The translations under genes were made by a program, and so were the position numbers. The notes under the pieces are model-generated. The model was not told where the DNA came from. It made no database searches and saw only the letters and a program-made list of their open reading frames with translations. A stretch of 64,000 bases of DNA. Source: Tabrizicola aquatica (GTDB lineage Bacteria > Pseudomonadota > Alphaproteobacteria > Rhodobacterales > Rhodobacteraceae). The stretch's first letter is position 1; each line of letters begins with the position of its first letter. The stretch is from contig NZ_PJON01000001.1 in the NCBI RefSeq assembly GCF_002900975.1, positions 248,001 through 312,000 of the forward strand. Reading direction: 5' to 3'. Positions 47,159-55,147 of the stretch are shown piece after piece.

Positions 47159-48157
47159 CTATCGCAAACGCCTGCCGCCCGCGTCGAAGTAAAGCGCGCG
47201 ACTGCGGTCGAACTCCAGAAAGATCGCTTCGCCCGGCACAAACGCCTGATGGCCGAACAGCCGGACCGTGACCGTGCCGGCCTCTCGCGTGCCGACGATC
47301 AGGTTCGTCTCGCTGCCCAGCGTCTCGACATGGTCCACCCACCCGGGCAGGGTGCCGCCCGTCCGGCTGACCGCGATATGTTCCGGCCGCGCCCCCAGCG
47401 TGCAGCCGGGCCGGCCCAGCACCGCGCCATCCAGAAAGTTCATCCTGGGCGAGCCGATGAAACCCGCCACGAACAGGTTGTCGGGGTCGTGATACAGGTC
47501 CATCGGCCGCCCGCTCTGCTCGATCCGGCCCTGGTTCATCACCACGATCCGGTCGGCCAGCGTCATCGCCTCGACCTGGTCATGGGTGACATAGATCGTC
47601 GTCGTGCCCAGTTGGCGATGCAACTCGGCCAGTTCGATCCGCATGTGGACGCGCAGGGCCGCATCCAGGTTCGACAACGGCTCGTCGAACAGGAACAGCT
47701 TCGGCCGGCGCGAGATCGCCCGCCCGATCGCCACCCGTTGCCGCTCACCCCCCGACAACTCTTGCGGCAAGCGGTCCAGCAGCGGCGTCAGGCCCAGGAT
47801 CGCCGCCACCCGCTCCACCTCGGTCCGCGTCTCGGCGCGCGACTTTCCGGCCTGGCGCAGGCCGATCTCCAGATTGCCCGCGACGCTGAGATGCGGGTAA
47901 AGCGCATAGCCCTGGAACACCATGGCAATGTCGCGCTCGGCCGGGGGCAGGGCTGTGATGTCGCGCCCGTCCAGCCGGACCTGCCCGGCATCGGGCGCCA
48001 GCAATCCTGCGATCATCCGCAGCAACACCGACTTCCCACAGCCGGAAGGCCCGACCAGCGCCCAGAACTCGCCCGAGCCGACGCTAAGGTCCAGGTCATG
48101 CAGGACCGTGTGGCCCGCGAAGCCTTTGGTCAGACCGGCAATGTCCAGGGACGCCAT
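47159..48157 (-). CDS. Sugar-type ABC transporter ATP-binding protein (MalK/UgpC-like), orphan
   Basis: 332 residues. Walker [16 protein letters not shown]-loop MVFQGYALYPHLSV, signature [15 protein letters not shown], Walker [15 protein letters not shown]-loop [10 protein letters not shown] and a C-terminal TOBE region (LGARPEHIAVSRT) are intact. No permease or binding-protein gene is beside it. It resembles the window's SmoK and could serve permeases encoded elsewhere. It is the first gene of the glycan cluster; the promoter should lie upstream of 48157. Confidence 0.92.
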   Translation of the reverse strand: MASLDIAGLTKGFAGHTVLHDLDLSVGSGEFWALVGPSGCGKSVLLRMIAGLLAPDAGQVRLDGRDITALPPAERDIAMVFQGYALYPHLSVAGNLEIGLRQAGKSRAETRTEVERVAAILGLTPLLDRLPQELSGGERQRVAIGRAISRRPKLFLFDEPLSNLDAALRVHMRIELAELHRQLGTTTIYVTHDQVEAMTLADRIVVMNQGRIEQSGRPMDLYHDPDNLFVAGFIGSPRMNFLDGAVLGRPGCTLGARPEHIAVSRTGGTLPGWVDHVETLGSETNLIVGTREAGTVTVRLFGHQAFVPGEAIFLEFDRSRALYFDAGGRRLR

Positions 48158-48670
48158 GCGACGGGAAACCTTGTGCTTTTCCCTGATCTAGACATCCTCG
48201 CGCCTCGTCGCAACTGCCACGGGGCGGCAGGCGCAATTGCTAGCGCAACCAACCCGCAGGGGCTGCGGGGCCACCCCGGTGTCACCACCTGCGATTGCAG
48301 GCGGCGACGACAACTTCGGCCATCTTGCGCGCCAGGCCCCCCGCTGTTGCTGGGTTGATCCCGCGGTCTGCAAGATCGACCTGTGGCAAGGATCACGAAC
48401 TCCGCGTCCACCGCGACTGTCTGTGCGGTCTGCCATGGCAATGGGACAGAGCGGCGAAGGGGCGCGCATGTCCGGGCGCAACAGGGACCCCGCGCCGCCT
48501 TGTCCAGCTTTGCCGCGATGGCTTTGGCACCAGGCTGGGCGGACGCAGCCCGGGCAGTCGGCGGGGTTTGTCGCAAGTGACGTGCCCGCTGTCGCGCAGC
48601 GGCGACCCGGCGTTGCGTGGCGGTGTGTATCCTTCCGCCATCAGGTTCGTGATCCGGCGAGAGGAGACAG
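48158..48670. other. 513-bp gene-free region between divergent genes
   Basis: It separates the glycan cluster (minus strand) from the DMT transporter (plus strand) and should hold both promoters. Frames here lack convincing starts or domains. One short frame reads VCAVCHGNG, a CxxCH-like match, but nothing else of a cytochrome follows. No RNA gene recognised. Confidence 0.5.
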
Positions 48671-49561
48671 ATGCGCACACCGTTCCTCGCCTCGGCCGTC
48701 GTCCTTCTGACCGGGATCGTCTGGGGGGTCTACTGGGTTCCGGTGCGCGCCGTCGCCGATCTGGGCCTTGATGGTGCCTGGGGAACCGGTGCCATCACGC
48801 TGGCCGCCGCGCTGGTTCTGCTGCCCTTCGTCCTGGCCGACAAGACTGCGCTGCGGGGCAGGGATGTGATCGGGATCGCCTCCATCCTGCTGGGCGGGGC
48901 GGCCTTCGCGCTCTACTCCATCGGCTTTCTGTACGGAAAGGTCGCGCTTGTCGTCCTGCTGTGGTTCTTCAGCCCGGTCTGGAGCGTTCTGATCGCCCGC
49001 TACCTTCTTGGGCTGACGGTGCCGCGCCTGCGCCTTCTTGCGATTGTCGTGGGACTGTCGGGGCTTTTCATCATGCTGGGCGGCGATGGCAGCATACCCG
49101 TGCCGGGCAGCCTGGGCGAATGGATGGCCTTCATTGGCGGCCTTGTCTGGGCCTTCGCGACGGCCGGCATGCGGTTGCGGTCGAACATCACTCCGTTGCC
49201 CGCCGCATTCCTGTTCGCGCTTGGCGCTGCCCTGACCTCTGGCCTTGCTGCCCCCCTGCTTGCGCCGTTCCCGACCCTTGCGGCCGAGCATCTGTCCACG
49301 ATCGCCGTCTATGTCCTGCTGACGGCCAGTTTCTGGTGGGTCCTGTCGATTGCCGCGCTGATGTGGGCCACCTTGCGCCTGGACCCGGCCCGCGTCGGCA
49401 TCCTGCTGATGACCGAGGTGGTCTTTGGGGCGATCACGGCCGCGATCTTCGCGGGCGAGCGTCTGTCGCTCAGCGAGATGATCGGCGGCGCGCTGGTCAT
49501 CCTTTGTGGCGTGCTTGAGGTCTGGCCGACCAAGTCCGACGCCACCCACGCGGCAGCCTGA
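48671..49561 (+). CDS. DMT-superfamily (EamA) transporter
   Basis: 296 residues with about ten hydrophobic segments in two EamA repeats. Typical phrases are SAVVLLTGIVWGVYWVPVRAV at the N-terminus and LMTEVVFGAITAAIFAGERLSLSEMIGGALVILCGV at the C-terminus. A GAGAGGAG-like ribosome binding site precedes the ATG. It probably exports a small metabolite across the inner membrane; the substrate is unknown. Confidence 0.9.
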   Translation: MRTPFLASAVVLLTGIVWGVYWVPVRAVADLGLDGAWGTGAITLAAALVLLPFVLADKTALRGRDVIGIASILLGGAAFALYSIGFLYGKVALVVLLWFFSPVWSVLIARYLLGLTVPRLRLLAIVVGLSGLFIMLGGDGSIPVPGSLGEWMAFIGGLVWAFATAGMRLRSNITPLPAAFLFALGAALTSGLAAPLLAPFPTLAAEHLSTIAVYVLLTASFWWVLSIAALMWATLRLDPARVGILLMTEVVFGAITAAIFAGERLSLSEMIGGALVILCGVLEVWPTKSDATHAAA

Positions 49562-49629
49562 CTCGTTCCGGGGCCGAGCGTCGAACCCGCCAGCGGGGCA
49601 GGTGAGAGTCAGCCTTGGGCGGGACCGCT

Positions 49630-50271
49630 TCAGGGTCCGACGGTCTGGATACGGGCTTCGAACCCTGTCTCCCGCTCGCGCACTGTGATCGAGGCAAGCC
49701 GACCGTCCGGGTGATACCTGTAGTCGCTCTTGCGCCAGAGATACTGATCCACCAGCTCTGCAACGGGCACCATATTGTCAGACCGCAGGTCCCTTGTCAT
49801 TCGCAGCCGGATATACCGGCTTTCCCCGGTCGTCTGACCAATCGCGACTTCTTGCCAGACATCTTCCGCATTGCGCATGAAAAAACGCAGTTCGTTGCCC
49901 TGCCTGGCGAAGCTGCTTAGCGGCTGACCCCCTATACTGGTTTCAAGGTCCATGATCGTGCGGTCTCGCCGCCATTCCTCAAGGTATACCAGCTGGCCAC
50001 TTTGCAGACGCCCGGATGCGAACTCATTCCAGCTACCAAGAGCCTCGTATGCGCCCACAGTGCCGAGGTCGATTCGAGGAACCAGAGGGTTGGGACCTTT
50101 GGGTGCCGGCATCCAGCGGCCAAACAGATAGGCTTCGCCGTCGCGAAGCTGGGCTCTTTCGGGTTCAGCCAGGATGATACCTTTCTCTTCTGATGACGCG
50201 GGTATGATCGGCAGAAAGGCCAATGCTGCGGCCACCGCAGCAACGGCGCCGATCATGCGTTCCCGCTTCAT
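49630..50271 (-). CDS. Secreted hypothetical protein of lower GC content
   Basis: 213 residues from ATG 50271. The N-terminus MKRERMIGAVAAVAAALAFLPIIPASS is a signal peptide. The body has no recognised motif; RDGEAYLFGRWMPAPKGPNPLVP, YLEEWRRDRTIMDLETSIGGQ and RKSDYRYHPDGRLASITV suggest a beta-rich extracytoplasmic domain. Codon use is visibly less GC-biased than in its neighbours, hinting at a recent arrival. It is convergent with the DMT transporter. Confidence 0.65.
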   Translation of the reverse strand: MKRERMIGAVAAVAAALAFLPIIPASSEEKGIILAEPERAQLRDGEAYLFGRWMPAPKGPNPLVPRIDLGTVGAYEALGSWNEFASGRLQSGQLVYLEEWRRDRTIMDLETSIGGQPLSSFARQGNELRFFMRNAEDVWQEVAIGQTTGESRYIRLRMTRDLRSDNMVPVAELVDQYLWRKSDYRYHPDGRLASITVRERETGFEARIQTVGP

Positions 50272-50632
50272 GTGTTCGCACTCCTCCCCAGGTTCCCAGT
50301 CCTGATCAGCGCCTGACAATCCTCCAGACGCGTCACTGAAACCTCACCGTATCAATCTTGCGGGACACTCAGTCCCCAAAATGCCAATCATCTGCAGCCT
50401 GGCGTCGGGATCACATGATCTTGCCAACCGAACAAGCTTGTTTCGCCACAGCGGTCACCGGCGCGTTTCGCCAGCTCGATCGGCTCGGACCAGAGGCCTC
50501 GCGCACAACATGAACGTCTGTTCTGGGCCCGTTTCGACGTCCACGGCCGGCCAGGTAGGTCTGCCACCTTGTGGCGAATTGCCTATGCAGCCAACAAAAG
50601 GCAGCTGTATATCAACATGTCAGGGGAAACTC
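50272..50632. other. 361-bp spacer without a recognisable gene
   Basis: It lies between the secreted hypothetical protein and tRNA-Cys and has mixed, lower GC. Frames crossing it have no plausible domain or start. It may be debris flanking a tRNA-adjacent insertion site. Confidence 0.4.
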
Positions 50633-50706
50633 TGGAGGCGGGTACCGGAATCGAACCGGTCTTCACGGATTTGCAATCCGCTGCGTAACCTCTCCGCCAA
50701 CCCGCC
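50633..50706 (-). tRNA. tRNA-Cys (GCA anticodon)
   Basis: 74 nt with encoded CCA. On the minus strand: acceptor GGCGGGT paired with ACCCGCC, anticodon loop TTGCAAA (anticodon GCA), T-loop TTCGATT within a CCGG stem. The region on its 3' side (50.27-50.63 kb) has less GC-rich, gene-poor DNA. Confidence 0.95.
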
Positions 50707-50927
50707 GTCGAGGTGGCATGGGGATAGCGGATCGGTCGCAGGGCCGCAAGGGGCAGATGAGTGTTCTGAACGGGCGCATGCGGCACGCTCCCGGACGCCG
50801 GTCCAAGCGGCAGTCTGCCCGGCAACTTCCGCAGCATGACGCGTCTTGGCCCGTGCTGATCGCAGGGTAGTGGCCGAACAGGTCCCACGGAAGGGCCGGA
50901 TGCCACATCCAGGGGCTGCAAGGGGCG

Positions 50928-51992
50928 CTAATAGCCAGTCATCTCAAGATAGCCCCGGCCCTGATGACTGCCCTCGATCCGCACCGGGCCTTCCCAATAG
51001 GGGACGGACGTTGCCATCCACGCCCCGGGGTTCAGCGCGCGCAAGGTGACGTTCAGGCCCCGTTCTGCCAAGGTCAGGCGCCAAGTGACCGGCACCTCGC
51101 GCCCGGCGACGGCATGGGTCTCCAGCGCCTCGGCCCGCAGCGCGCCGGCGGGCAGGGGATGCGGCGTCCCGTCCGCGTCGATCCAGGTGCCCGAGGTGAA
51201 CCCATCCCCCCCGTCGCGCAGGACGAAGCCCATCAGCTTCTCCCCGTCCTGAAACGACAGCGAGAACCAGTCCCACCCGCTTTGATCCGCCGCCAGGGGT
51301 TGCGAGGACCATTCCCGGTCCAGCCAGGCGCTGCCCGTCACCTGAATCGGCCCCCCCGGCAGGTCCACCCGGCCGCTGACCCGGTAGAAGGGCTGCGAGT
51401 AGTAGTGGCTGGCCTGCCCACCCTCGGACTTCACCGAATAGCCCCGCGTGCCATGCGCGACCAGCGGCCCCTCGGCCTGCAACTCCAGCGCATAGGCGAA
51501 TTCCGGCCCGGTTGCCGTCAGGCTCAGCCGGTCCAGCGCGTCCTCGCCCGGACCAGAGCGGGACAGCATCTGCCAATCGTCGATCCAGGCGCGAAAGCCG
51601 CCCTCCAGCACCACCCCCGCCTGGCCCACACCGCCACGCGCCAGCCGTTCGGCGACGTGATGCGCGTCCGGCGTCGTCACGGCGGCATGGCCCATCCACA
51701 GTTGCGGACTGGACCAGCCCGCCCCCTCGCCGGGGGCCAGCGCGGTGCGGAACAGGGTCCATTGCGCCCCCATCTCGGTGCCATCGGCGGCGGTCAGGGT
51801 GGCGGTCAGGTACCACCATTCGATGCGGAACTCGGGATGCGCGCCATGGTCGGCGGGAAACTCCAACACCCGGGCCGGATCGGGCAGGGCGAACCCCTCG
51901 GCCGGGGCGCCCATGTCGGCAAAACCCTGCGCGGCGGCAGGACCGGCCAGCAAAAGCGCGGCAAGCACGGCAAGGCAGGCCCTAACGTTCAT
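50928..51992 (-). CDS. Secreted CrtC/AttH-type lipocalin-like protein
   Basis: 354 residues from ATG 51992. The signal peptide ends near AGPAAAQG. Diagnostic strings are FPADHGAHPEFRIEWWYLTATL, AQWTLFRTALAP, SQLWMGHAAVT-like and GSAWLDREWSSQPL, which define the two-lipocalin fold of the AttH/carotenoid 1,2-hydratase superfamily. Here the gene follows an FtsX-type permease (11-bp overlap), so it more likely carries a lipid or hydrophobic ligand for that ABC system than hydrates carotenoids. Confidence 0.88.
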   Translation of the reverse strand: MNVRACLAVLAALLLAGPAAAQGFADMGAPAEGFALPDPARVLEFPADHGAHPEFRIEWWYLTATLTAADGTEMGAQWTLFRTALAPGEGAGWSSPQLWMGHAAVTTPDAHHVAERLARGGVGQAGVVLEGGFRAWIDDWQMLSRSGPGEDALDRLSLTATGPEFAYALELQAEGPLVAHGTRGYSVKSEGGQASHYYSQPFYRVSGRVDLPGGPIQVTGSAWLDREWSSQPLAADQSGWDWFSLSFQDGEKLMGFVLRDGGDGFTSGTWIDADGTPHPLPAGALRAEALETHAVAGREVPVTWRLTLAERGLNVTLRALNPGAWMATSVPYWEGPVRIEGSHQGRGYLEMTGY

Positions 51993-54336
51993 TGGCAAAC
52001 ACCCTCAACATCGCGGCGGGATGAGTCCGCGCCAGCCGCAGCGCGGGCAGGGCACCGGCCACGGCTGCGGCGGCCAGCGCCGCCAGACCCAGCCGCAGCC
52101 AGTCGCCCGGAAAGACCTGCATCGGCAGACGCCAGCCGAACGCTTCGACATTGACCACCGCCAGCAGCACCCAGGCCAGCGCCAGGCCCAGGGGCAGGGC
52201 CAGCACCGCCGTCAGCGCCGCCAGCACCAGCGTCCGTGCCAGATCCAGCGCCGCCAGCCGCCCCCGTGTCAGCCCCATGGCCCAGACCGGGGCCAACTGC
52301 GGCAGCCGCAGGCCGGCCAGAGTCAAAAGGCTGGCCAGCATCGCCAAGGCCGCCACCCCCAGCGTCAGCAGGTTCAAGGCCCCGGTCACCGCAAAGGTGC
52401 GCTCAAAAACCTGCAGGCTGAAGGCCTTGACCCCCGCCTGATCGACCAGCGCCCCGTCCTCCAGCGCAAAGCGGTCGCCCAAGGCGCTGGCCAGCGCCGC
52501 GACCTCGCCCGGCGGCACCCGCAGGGCAAAGCGCAGCTCTGGCGCTTGGGGATAGCGCGCCCGGAACGCCGCCAGCCCCAGCATCACCTGGGGCGAGGGG
52601 TTGCCATAGTCCGAATAGACCCCGACCACCGGCAAGGGCCCCCCTGCCAGATCGACCGGATCGCCCAGGGCCAAGCCCTGCCGCCGCGCCATCTGCTCGT
52701 TCACCAAAAGCCCGGTCCCGTCGCGCACCTGGTCCCAGACCGCCGGAACAGCCGCCAGAAGCGGCCAGTTCTCGCGATAGGTCGCATGATCGGCCACGCC
52801 ATAGACGCTGCCGGGCTGGCCACCAAGCATCTGGTCCGCCTCGACAATCGGCAGGATCGCCTGCACCTTTGGCTGAAGCCAGACCCGCATCGCGGCGGCG
52901 GTCTCGGTGTCGGGGGCGGTGACGTACAGCTCGGACGCAAGGCGCTGGTCCAGCCAGCCGGTAAAGGTGGTGCGGAAGCTGGCCACCATCGTGCCGACGC
53001 CGACATTCGCCGCCACCGCCAACAGGAGCGCCATCAGCGCCAGCGACAGGCCCGGCAGTTGCTGGCGCGTGTCGGCCCAGAACCAGCCGGTCAGGACGCC
53101 CCGCGCCCGCGCCCCCACCAGCGCCAGCAGCCCGCCCAGGACCAGGGGCAGGACCAGCGCCGCGCCCAGCAAAAGCCCCGCCAGCACGGCGAAGCCTGCC
53201 CACAGCCCCTGGCCCAGGACCAGTGCCAGCCCCGCCCCGGCCCACAGCGCCAGCCCGGCCAGCGCCTGCATCCGCCGCGCCCGCGCATTGGCCCGCCCCC
53301 AGGCGCGCGGCTGCGCGCTGGCCAGGATCGGCAGCCGCCAGACCTGCCAAAGCCCCCCCGCCGCCGCGACCAGCGTGCCTGCGACCGCCATCGCGATCCC
53401 CGTCGCCCACCACTCGGCCCGCAGTCCCAGACTGCCCGGCACCGGCGCGCCATAAAGCCCGCCCAGCGTCGCCGCCACATCCGGCAGAAGCGCCGCCGCC
53501 ACCGCATAGCCCATCGCCACCCCGGCCACCCCGGCGACCAGCGCCAGCAACAGAAGCTCTCCCAGCACTAGCCCCGCCAGCCCCCGTGCCGAGACTCCCA
53601 GCGACCGCAGCGTGCGGAACACCGGCCGGCGCTGCTCGAAGGCCAGACCCACGGCGGAATGGACGATGAAGATGCCCACGGCAAAGGCCAGGAAGCCGAA
53701 GGCGGTCAGGTTCAGGTGAAAACTGTCGGTCAGCCGCGCCAACCCGTCCTCGGGTGCCGCGCGTTGCAGCGTCAGGTCGTCCGGGATCGGGCCGGGCAGG
53801 GGGCGCGCGGGGTCCAGTATCAGAGCCGTTATCTCGCCCGGTCGCGCCAGCAACCGTTCCGCCAGGCCGATGTCGGCCAGAACCGTGCCCGGCGGCAGGT
53901 CGTCGGATCGGACAAGTTCCAACCCCGCCAACGCCTCGGCTGGCGTGTCTGGGGCCACCCGCGCCGCCCGCCCCTCCAAAAGCCCCCCGGCCTCGGCCAG
54001 ATCGGGCAGGGCGGCGACGCCGGCCCCCTGTGGCAGGGTCAAGGGCTCGATCCCCAGGACGCGCAGCCCATCCAGCCGCCCCTCCAGCACCGGCGAGACG
54101 GGCCAGCCTTCCCGCCGCAACTCGGCATAACGCGTCACCGTCAGCGGTCCGACCAGCCGGTCCAGCCGGTCCTGCCCCAGGACCGAGGCGGCCCGCGCAT
54201 AGGCCGCCCGCGCCTCGGCATTGATCGCCTGCACCCCGGACCACAGCGCCGTCGCCAGCGCGAGGCCCAGCAGCAGCATCGCCAGCTGCAAGGGATGCCG
54301 CCGCCAATGCGACAGCAGGGCCGCCAGCGCCGTCAC
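51982..54336 (-). CDS. FtsX-like ABC transporter permease
   Basis: 784 residues with two FtsX-type membrane cores. The first helix is near 17-35 (LQLAMLLLGLALATALWSGV), followed by a large periplasmic domain, a first bundle near 210-330 and a last bundle near 640-760 (ALNLLTLGVAALAMLASLLTLAGL, TLVLAALTAVLALPLGLALAWVLL). It pairs with the ATPase encoded just upstream (4-bp overlap), forming a MacB/Lol-like mechanotransmission transporter acting on a lipid or lipoprotein substrate. Confidence 0.9.
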   Translation of the reverse strand: MTALAALLSHWRRHPLQLAMLLLGLALATALWSGVQAINAEARAAYARAASVLGQDRLDRLVGPLTVTRYAELRREGWPVSPVLEGRLDGLRVLGIEPLTLPQGAGVAALPDLAEAGGLLEGRAARVAPDTPAEALAGLELVRSDDLPPGTVLADIGLAERLLARPGEITALILDPARPLPGPIPDDLTLQRAAPEDGLARLTDSFHLNLTAFGFLAFAVGIFIVHSAVGLAFEQRRPVFRTLRSLGVSARGLAGLVLGELLLLALVAGVAGVAMGYAVAAALLPDVAATLGGLYGAPVPGSLGLRAEWWATGIAMAVAGTLVAAAGGLWQVWRLPILASAQPRAWGRANARARRMQALAGLALWAGAGLALVLGQGLWAGFAVLAGLLLGAALVLPLVLGGLLALVGARARGVLTGWFWADTRQQLPGLSLALMALLLAVAANVGVGTMVASFRTTFTGWLDQRLASELYVTAPDTETAAAMRVWLQPKVQAILPIVEADQMLGGQPGSVYGVADHATYRENWPLLAAVPAVWDQVRDGTGLLVNEQMARRQGLALGDPVDLAGGPLPVVGVYSDYGNPSPQVMLGLAAFRARYPQAPELRFALRVPPGEVAALASALGDRFALEDGALVDQAGVKAFSLQVFERTFAVTGALNLLTLGVAALAMLASLLTLAGLRLPQLAPVWAMGLTRGRLAALDLARTLVLAALTAVLALPLGLALAWVLLAVVNVEAFGWRLPMQVFPGDWLRLGLAALAAAAVAGALPALRLARTHPAAMLRVFANER

Positions 54337-54998
54337 GCGAACCGCCCCCCGCGCAGATGCAGCCGCCGCTCCAGCCGCCCGGCCAGCCGGTCCGAATGCG
54401 TGACTATCAGCAGGGCCGCCCCGGCCTCGGCCACCAGCCCCAGCATCAGCGCCAGGACCGCCTCGCCCGTCGTCTCGTCCAGGTTCCCCGTCGGCTCATC
54501 CGCCAGGATCAGCCCCGGCCGCCCCGCCAGCGCCCGCCCTATCGCCACGCGCTGTTGCTGCCCGCCCGACAACTCGTCCGGATAGCGTCCCAGCAGCGCC
54601 GACAGCCCCAGCGCCCCCGCCAGATGCCGCTCCCAGCCCTGGTCCTGCCGCCCCGCCAGCCGCGCCTGAAAGGACAGGTTCGCCGCCACGGTCAGCGAGG
54701 GGATCAGGTTGAACTGCTGGAACACGATCCCGATCCGGTCGCGCCGCACCCGCGCCAGGCCCGCATCCTCCAGCCCCGACAGCGCCACGCCGGCCACCGT
54801 CACCTCGCCCCGGTCGGGCCGGTCCAGCCCCCCCGCCAGATGCAACAGCGTCGACTTGCCCGACCCGGACTCGCCCGTCAGCGCCACGCTTTCCCCCGCC
54901 GCCAGCGCCAGGCTGACCCCGGTCAGGACCGCAACCGCACCCTCGGCCGTCGGGTAGGACTTGTGAACATCGTCGATCTGCAGCACGTTTCGCCCCAT
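54333..54998 (-). CDS. ABC transporter ATP-binding protein, LolD/MacB type
   Basis: 221 residues from ATG 54998 (MGRNVLQIDDVHKSYPTAEG); an upstream extension is not conserved. Walker A GESGSGKSTLLHLAGG, Q-loop FQQFNLIPSLTV, signature [15 protein letters not shown] and Walker B LILADEPTGNLDE are all present. First gene of the ATPase/FtsX/lipocalin operon; divergent from tpa. Confidence 0.93.
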   Translation of the reverse strand: MGRNVLQIDDVHKSYPTAEGAVAVLTGVSLALAAGESVALTGESGSGKSTLLHLAGGLDRPDRGEVTVAGVALSGLEDAGLARVRRDRIGIVFQQFNLIPSLTVAANLSFQARLAGRQDQGWERHLAGALGLSALLGRYPDELSGGQQQRVAIGRALAGRPGLILADEPTGNLDETTGEAVLALMLGLVAEAGAALLIVTHSDRLAGRLERRLHLRGGRFA

Positions 54999-55056
54999 GG
55001 CTTTGTCCCCAGCATCTAGCGCGCCTGCGGGATGCACAACCCGCCACGGCGCCGCA

Positions 55057-55089
55057 CTGGACTTAGCTAACGCGCGCCTCTGGTCCTAA
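55057..55089 (+). promoter_or_regulatory. Candidate TauR boxes upstream of tpa
   Basis: Direct repeats CTGGACTTAG (55057-55066) and CTGGTCCTAA (55080-55089), starts 23 bp apart, about 58-91 bp before the tpa start. They match the CTGGACYTAA direct repeats I recall for TauR in R. capsulatus, and the same motif recurs before xsc. Confidence 0.75.
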
Positions 55090-55147
55090 GCCCGCGCCGG
55101 GGGATATCGGATGATGCCGGGTGATCTGATACGAAAGGACGACGGCC

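Noticed and set aside
48383-48580. Short plus-strand frame with VCAVCHGNG, resembling a cytochrome c heme motif
   Set aside because: No signal peptide, no distal Met ligand region and no ribosome binding site; the rest of the frame is Arg/Ala-rich like a random high-GC frame.
50272-50632. Integrative-element attachment site next to tRNA-Cys
   Set aside because: No duplicated tRNA 3' end and no integrase gene can be seen.
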